Below, piece by piece: positions 13,496 through 16,663 of a stretch of 16,663 bases of DNA. The translations under genes and the position numbers were made by a program. The DNA is from an uncultured Lachnospiraceae bacterium (GTDB lineage Bacteria > Bacillota > Clostridia > Lachnospirales > Lachnospiraceae): contig CAMWWJ010000033.1 in the NCBI GenBank assembly GCA_947177925.1, forward strand, positions 1 to 16,663, written 5' to 3'. How positions within the stretch are numbered: position 1 is the first letter of the stretch; each line of letters begins with the position of its first letter. The notes beneath the pieces are model-generated. The model saw only the letters and a list, made by a program, of their open reading frames with translations, ran no database searches and was not told where the DNA came from.

Positions 13496-13551
13496 TCTTG
13501 AAGCTCCTTACGCTGATATAAACAATTAAGAATATCATTAACAGCTTATGC
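13479..13551 (-). promoter_or_regulatory. Hairpin sequestering the recombinase start codon
   Basis: In minus-strand RNA, GCAUAAGCU (13551-13543) pairs perfectly with AGCUUAUGC (13487-13479), which contains the recombinase AUG. A second 6-bp helix (13533-13528 with 13499-13494) stacks inside, leaving the GGAGG ribosome binding site (13493-13489) in an internal loop and repeat copy B in the apical loop. It could limit recombinase translation, or the DNA dyad could be a recombinase accessory or operator site. Confidence 0.4.
13507..13519 (-). repeat. Recombinase-site repeat B (ATATCAGCGTAAG)
   Basis: Exact inverted partner of the repeat at 12521-12533, between hsdR and the recombinase gene. Its core lies in the same orientation as the copy in hsdS (16609-16617), so those two form a direct repeat spanning hsdR. 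It overlaps the AAGGAG of the small leader frame. Confidence 0.6.
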
Positions 13552-13558
13552 CATACTA

Positions 13559-16540
13559 TTAATGAGAAATCAACGGCTTTATTTCTTCCTCTAAAGTTTT
13601 TTTAAGTTCTGCCATCAATAAAGCATAGTATTTGAATTTTGGAAGCACCCTTTCCTCTGCTTCCTTATAGCTGGTAAAATCTATGGTTGCTTTGATTGCA
13701 CTCTCATTTGGTATCTCTCCATTTCTATAATGAGTTGCTGCATACATGACATCATCTTTTGATGCATACCATGTAATACAGAAATTAGTTATAACCTTGT
13801 CTATGCACTCCTGCTTTGTATTCTCGACAATATTAAGAATGGATTGCCCTTTATACTTACTCTCATCTAACTCAATTTCATAAATCAAGTTAGCCATAAT
13901 ATCTGCAACCTTTGGATTCTCTTTACGAAGTTCTTCCACATACTGCTTTACTTCATCAATCTTCTTCTGTCTTTCTTCCGGAGTAATATCTTCATCCGAT
14001 TCATCTGGCGTTACAATATTCTGAATCAAATTAATGATATACTCATAGTCAATCTTAGTATTACTATATGCCATAAGCTCATAATCAGGATCAATATCTT
14101 GTTCTGATGGAAGCTCGTCTCCTGAATCATCACCCGTTTTTTTAGATTTTAACTCCTCTAAAACATTCAAATAATGCCCTGCATAATCAACATACTCTTC
14201 TTCTGTTATTCCGTATGTTTTAAGCATTTCTTCTTCGTAATTGGTAAACGACTTTAATTGTGCAAATAATCCATCAAAGCTTTGGAACAGCTTAGCAAAA
14301 GTTTCCTTTTCTTTATCAGACATTCCCGGAACATCCGATGGTGTTGGCGCTGAAATTCTTAATGCAGCTAATGCCTTTTTAAATGCCGCCTCAATCTCAT
14401 CCCAATCAGCTAAAAGTGCTTCTTTGGTTCCACCTGCCGAATACAGTTTCACGGCATTATCAACACACTCTTTAAACAACTTAGGAGCTTGGAATGTAAC
14501 AATCTGTCCGTATGTTTTATTCTCGTCCAAAATACGATTGGTTCTTGAAAAAGCTTGTATCAGATCATGTGGTCCCATCGGTTGTCTATCAATGAATATG
14601 GTAGACATACATGGTGCATCAAATCCGGTCAGCAAACGGTCTACTACAATAACTAAATCAAGCTGTTCATTTCTGCTCTTAAACTTCGTATCTTTTCTTG
14701 CAAGTCGCTTATTTAAGTTTCCATTATAGCCCCGAATTTGTGAAAGCTCATACTTTGTGTCAAACATACTATTATAATCATCTAAAGACTCCTGCATCTT
14801 CTGTTGGTTAACTTGTGAACCTTCTTCATTCTCACTTACAGAATATGTAATAGCAAACTTAGGGAAGTCCGGAAGCACTTGCTTGATTCTGTCATCAATA
14901 ACAAGTGATGTTTCTCCATTTTTCACTTGCTTTAACAGCTCATAATATTTCTGTGCCAACTGAATGGAACTTGTTGTAAGAAGTCCTTCATAAGTCATTC
15001 CCTTTCCATTTTGAAATCCAAGCTTATAATATGATTTATTCAAAATCACATCTAATACTTTTAGCATGTGCGCCTCATTATCATATGCACTACTGTTTGT
15101 TTCATCTTCTATGTTCTTCGGTCCATTATGCTCTACCTGAAAACCAAGTACTGCGTTATCATGGATTGCATTTTGTATTGTGTATTTATGCAAACGCTCT
15201 CCATACAATTCCTCAGTAGTACGAGGCAAATCACCCATCTGCGGATATGGATTTTCTGCAAAACGTGGTGTGCCAGTAAAACCAAACCATAATGAATTAC
15301 CAAAAAATCTTTCCAGCTCTCTTTTTGTATTCGGAGTAACCGCTCTATGACACTCATCCACAACAAACGCAATTTTCAGTTTTTTAATCTTGTTATATTC
15401 GGGTGTTCCCTCTGTAAGTCTCTTAGATATTAATCTCTGAAGCTTTTGGATTGTTGTAACAATCACCTGCCTATCACCAGATTTTAGCTTGTTCTTCAAA
15501 TCTGTAACATTCTCAGTCTCGTCAACATCTATCAAGTCATTATTGGCATAAGCCTGAAATGCCTGTGTTGTCTGCGTGTCCAAATCTTTTCTGTCAATCA
15601 GGAAGATAGTCTTATCCAATGCCGGAATATCCATCAACAGATTTCTTGTTGCCTTGTACGAAGTTAATGTCTTACCGGAACCGGTTGTATGCCATACATA
15701 ACCCGACTTTCCAATTTTTGAAGCTTCCCTGATTGCCTCTATTGCATGTATCTGATAAGGACGAAGTAAAATCAAACGCTTTGCATCCTCATCCAACACA
15801 GTATATCTCGCAATCATTTCATGTGCTTCAGGTATACGAAGCACGCTTCCTGCAAAATCAAGTAAATCTGCCACAGGATTATTATCCTCATCAAGCCATC
15901 CGCTAATAAACTTCGGGTTCAATTCCGCATCGCTTGCTGCTGAAAAATACTTTGTATTTACACCATTACTTATAACAAACATCTGTACAGAAGAAAAAAT
16001 ACCTGTAAACTTTCCTTCTCCAATATATTTCTTAATCTGCCAAAATCCATCCATATATGAATGCTGCTTGTTCTTTAATTCAATATGAATCATTGGCAAT
16101 CCGTTAATCAAGAGAGTTACATCAAATCTTCTGTCTCTTGCCGGAGCATTCGTATTTTCATCCGTTTTTAAAGCACTATATTGGTTAATTACTTCATATA
16201 CGCTGCTTCCACCTGCTACATGCTCATGATTCATTACCACAAGATGGAGGCGTTCTGTATCTCTCTGCACATGAACCAGAACTTTTCCATTTTCACCAAC
16301 AAGCCATTCTCCTGCTTTGTAAAATGAAGAAAACTGAAGCTGATTCTTTACCTGTTCAAATTCTGCATCAGAGAGAGGCTCTCCATTCAATCTATCCTTA
16401 TTATTCTGCTCAAGGATATATTTGAAGTTCTCCCATAAATCCGCCTCGGTTTTTAAATCCTCTCTGTATGTCCATTGTGAATCACCATAGACTAACTGTT
16501 CAATCAATTTCTTTTCTATCATCGCTTCTAATTCTGGCAT
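13559..16540 (-). CDS. hsdR: Type I restriction endonuclease subunit R
   Basis: The 993-aa restriction and ATP-dependent translocase subunit of a type I restriction-modification enzyme; with HsdM and HsdS it cuts DNA lacking the recognised methylation. The N-terminal nuclease domain (about 1-240) has the PD-(D/E)XK set in RFDVTLLINGLPMIHIELKN (D140, E154, K156). The SF2 motor follows: Walker A TTGSGKT (285-291), motif II DECH (395-398), TGTP (422-425), a helicase C domain and motif VI QAFSRTNRI (662-670). The C-terminal part (about 720-993) is helical and probably contacts the methylase. Length is typical and no interruption was seen. The ATG has AAGGAG with 8 nt spacing, and the start overlaps the hsdS end by 13 nt, implying coupled expression. 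Base composition looks more AT-rich than the xth-nifJ region, suggesting acquisition. Confidence 0.97.
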   Translation of the reverse strand: MPELEAMIEKKLIEQLVYGDSQWTYREDLKTEADLWENFKYILEQNNKDRLNGEPLSDAEFEQVKNQLQFSSFYKAGEWLVGENGKVLVHVQRDTERLHLVVMNHEHVAGGSSVYEVINQYSALKTDENTNAPARDRRFDVTLLINGLPMIHIELKNKQHSYMDGFWQIKKYIGEGKFTGIFSSVQMFVISNGVNTKYFSAASDAELNPKFISGWLDEDNNPVADLLDFAGSVLRIPEAHEMIARYTVLDEDAKRLILLRPYQIHAIEAIREASKIGKSGYVWHTTGSGKTLTSYKATRNLLMDIPALDKTIFLIDRKDLDTQTTQAFQAYANNDLIDVDETENVTDLKNKLKSGDRQVIVTTIQKLQRLISKRLTEGTPEYNKIKKLKIAFVVDECHRAVTPNTKRELERFFGNSLWFGFTGTPRFAENPYPQMGDLPRTTEELYGERLHKYTIQNAIHDNAVLGFQVEHNGPKNIEDETNSSAYDNEAHMLKVLDVILNKSYYKLGFQNGKGMTYEGLLTTSSIQLAQKYYELLKQVKNGETSLVIDDRIKQVLPDFPKFAITYSVSENEEGSQVNQQKMQESLDDYNSMFDTKYELSQIRGYNGNLNKRLARKDTKFKSRNEQLDLVIVVDRLLTGFDAPCMSTIFIDRQPMGPHDLIQAFSRTNRILDENKTYGQIVTFQAPKLFKECVDNAVKLYSAGGTKEALLADWDEIEAAFKKALAALRISAPTPSDVPGMSDKEKETFAKLFQSFDGLFAQLKSFTNYEEEMLKTYGITEEEYVDYAGHYLNVLEELKSKKTGDDSGDELPSEQDIDPDYELMAYSNTKIDYEYIINLIQNIVTPDESDEDITPEERQKKIDEVKQYVEELRKENPKVADIMANLIYEIELDESKYKGQSILNIVENTKQECIDKVITNFCITWYASKDDVMYAATHYRNGEIPNESAIKATIDFTSYKEAEERVLPKFKYYALLMAELKKTLEEEIKPLISH

Positions 16541-16663
16541 TTTAACAGCTCCTTTTGTGTCGTTATTTGAATTTCTTTATATTTCAATGCGTTTTTCATG
16601 CATTTTTGCTTACGCTGGTGAAGGGTGATGAGGTGGTCGAGGTGACGGAAAACGGCAACAATT
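16528..16663 (-). CDS. hsdS: Type I specificity subunit, C-terminal end only
   Basis: The last 44 codons of a gene running in from the right edge, read in the frame starting at 16662 and stopping with TAG at 16528-16530. The visible residues IVAVFRHLDHLITLHQRK match the conserved C-terminal helix of HsdS (commonly FFxxLDxxIxLHQRKL), which recognises DNA as part of HsdM2S. The tail after HQRK (QKCMKNALKYKEIQITTQ...) does not look like the usual continuation (LekLkxlKkxxLqkMF), which suggests recombination or divergence exactly at the Gln-Arg-Lys codons. Those codons are the repeat core CAGCGTAAG. It overlaps hsdR by 13 nt. The target-recognition domains lie outside the window. Confidence 0.8.
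   Translation of the reverse strand, partial: IVAVFRHLDHLITLHQRKQKCMKNALKYKEIQITTQKELLKCQN
16609..16617 (-). repeat. Recombinase-site core in hsdS (CAGCGTAAG)
   Basis: Third copy of the 9-bp core shared with the 13-bp repeats around the recombinase gene. Here it is in frame and encodes Gln-Arg-Lys of LITLHQRK in hsdS. Copies near the recombinase are preceded by ATAT; this one by CACC. It is in inverted orientation relative to copy A and direct relative to copy B. Confidence 0.5.

Noticed and set aside
14241..14729. 162-codon open frame on the plus strand inside hsdR
   Set aside because: Antisense to a full-length, motif-complete hsdR; Ser/Asn-rich composition typical of a reverse-strand shadow.
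1..16663. CRISPR array, IS element or prophage
   Set aside because: No regularly spaced repeats, transposase or phage structural genes were found; the single recombinase is better explained by the adjacent restriction-modification locus.

Overview
The window looks like chromosomal DNA of a low-to-moderate GC strictly anaerobic Firmicute, most likely a Clostridia/Lachnospiraceae-type gut bacterium. The basis is a 1139-residue single-chain pyruvate:ferredoxin oxidoreductase, rubrerythrin and rubredoxin in one cluster, strong AGGAGG-type ribosome binding sites, a methyl-accepting chemotaxis protein and a lipoprotein wall amidase. Genus cannot be fixed by eye. Every supported gene reads on the minus strand, so the transcriptional order runs from high to low coordinates.

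Right end (about 12.5-16.66 kb): a type I restriction-modification locus. The last 44 codons of hsdS enter from the right edge and overlap the start of hsdR (993 aa) by 13 nt. After hsdR comes a tyrosine recombinase gene (308 aa). A 13-bp perfect inverted repeat (ATATCAGCGTAAG) brackets the recombinase gene, and its 9-bp core CAGCGTAAG occurs a third time inside the hsdS 3' end, where it encodes Gln-Arg-Lys of the conserved helix LITLHQRK. This looks like a recombinase-driven, probably phase-variable specificity system, and it is the most interesting part of the window. The recombinase start codon also lies in a hairpin and overlaps a short competing reading frame.

Middle: (a) xth (exonuclease III)-exported MBL-fold hydrolase-DUF3006 protein, from a clear promoter near 12.4 kb to a terminator near 10.24 kb; (b) rubrerythrin-nifJ-rubredoxin, an anaerobic redox and oxygen-defence cluster ending in a terminator near 5.97 kb. 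The 57-aa rubredoxin has an unusual Cys-X-Cys first metal knuckle.

Left: (c) a DUF1266+DUF2185 two-domain protein, a PAP2-family membrane phosphatase and a lipoprotein N-acetylmuramoyl-L-alanine amidase, closely spaced and probably one envelope-related operon; (d) a dCache chemoreceptor with its own extended -10 promoter, followed after 15 nt by a DUF3592 membrane protein and a terminator; (e) a 140-aa unknown gene whose 5' end appears broken, followed by a long dyad at the window edge. No tRNA, rRNA, IS element or CRISPR array was seen.
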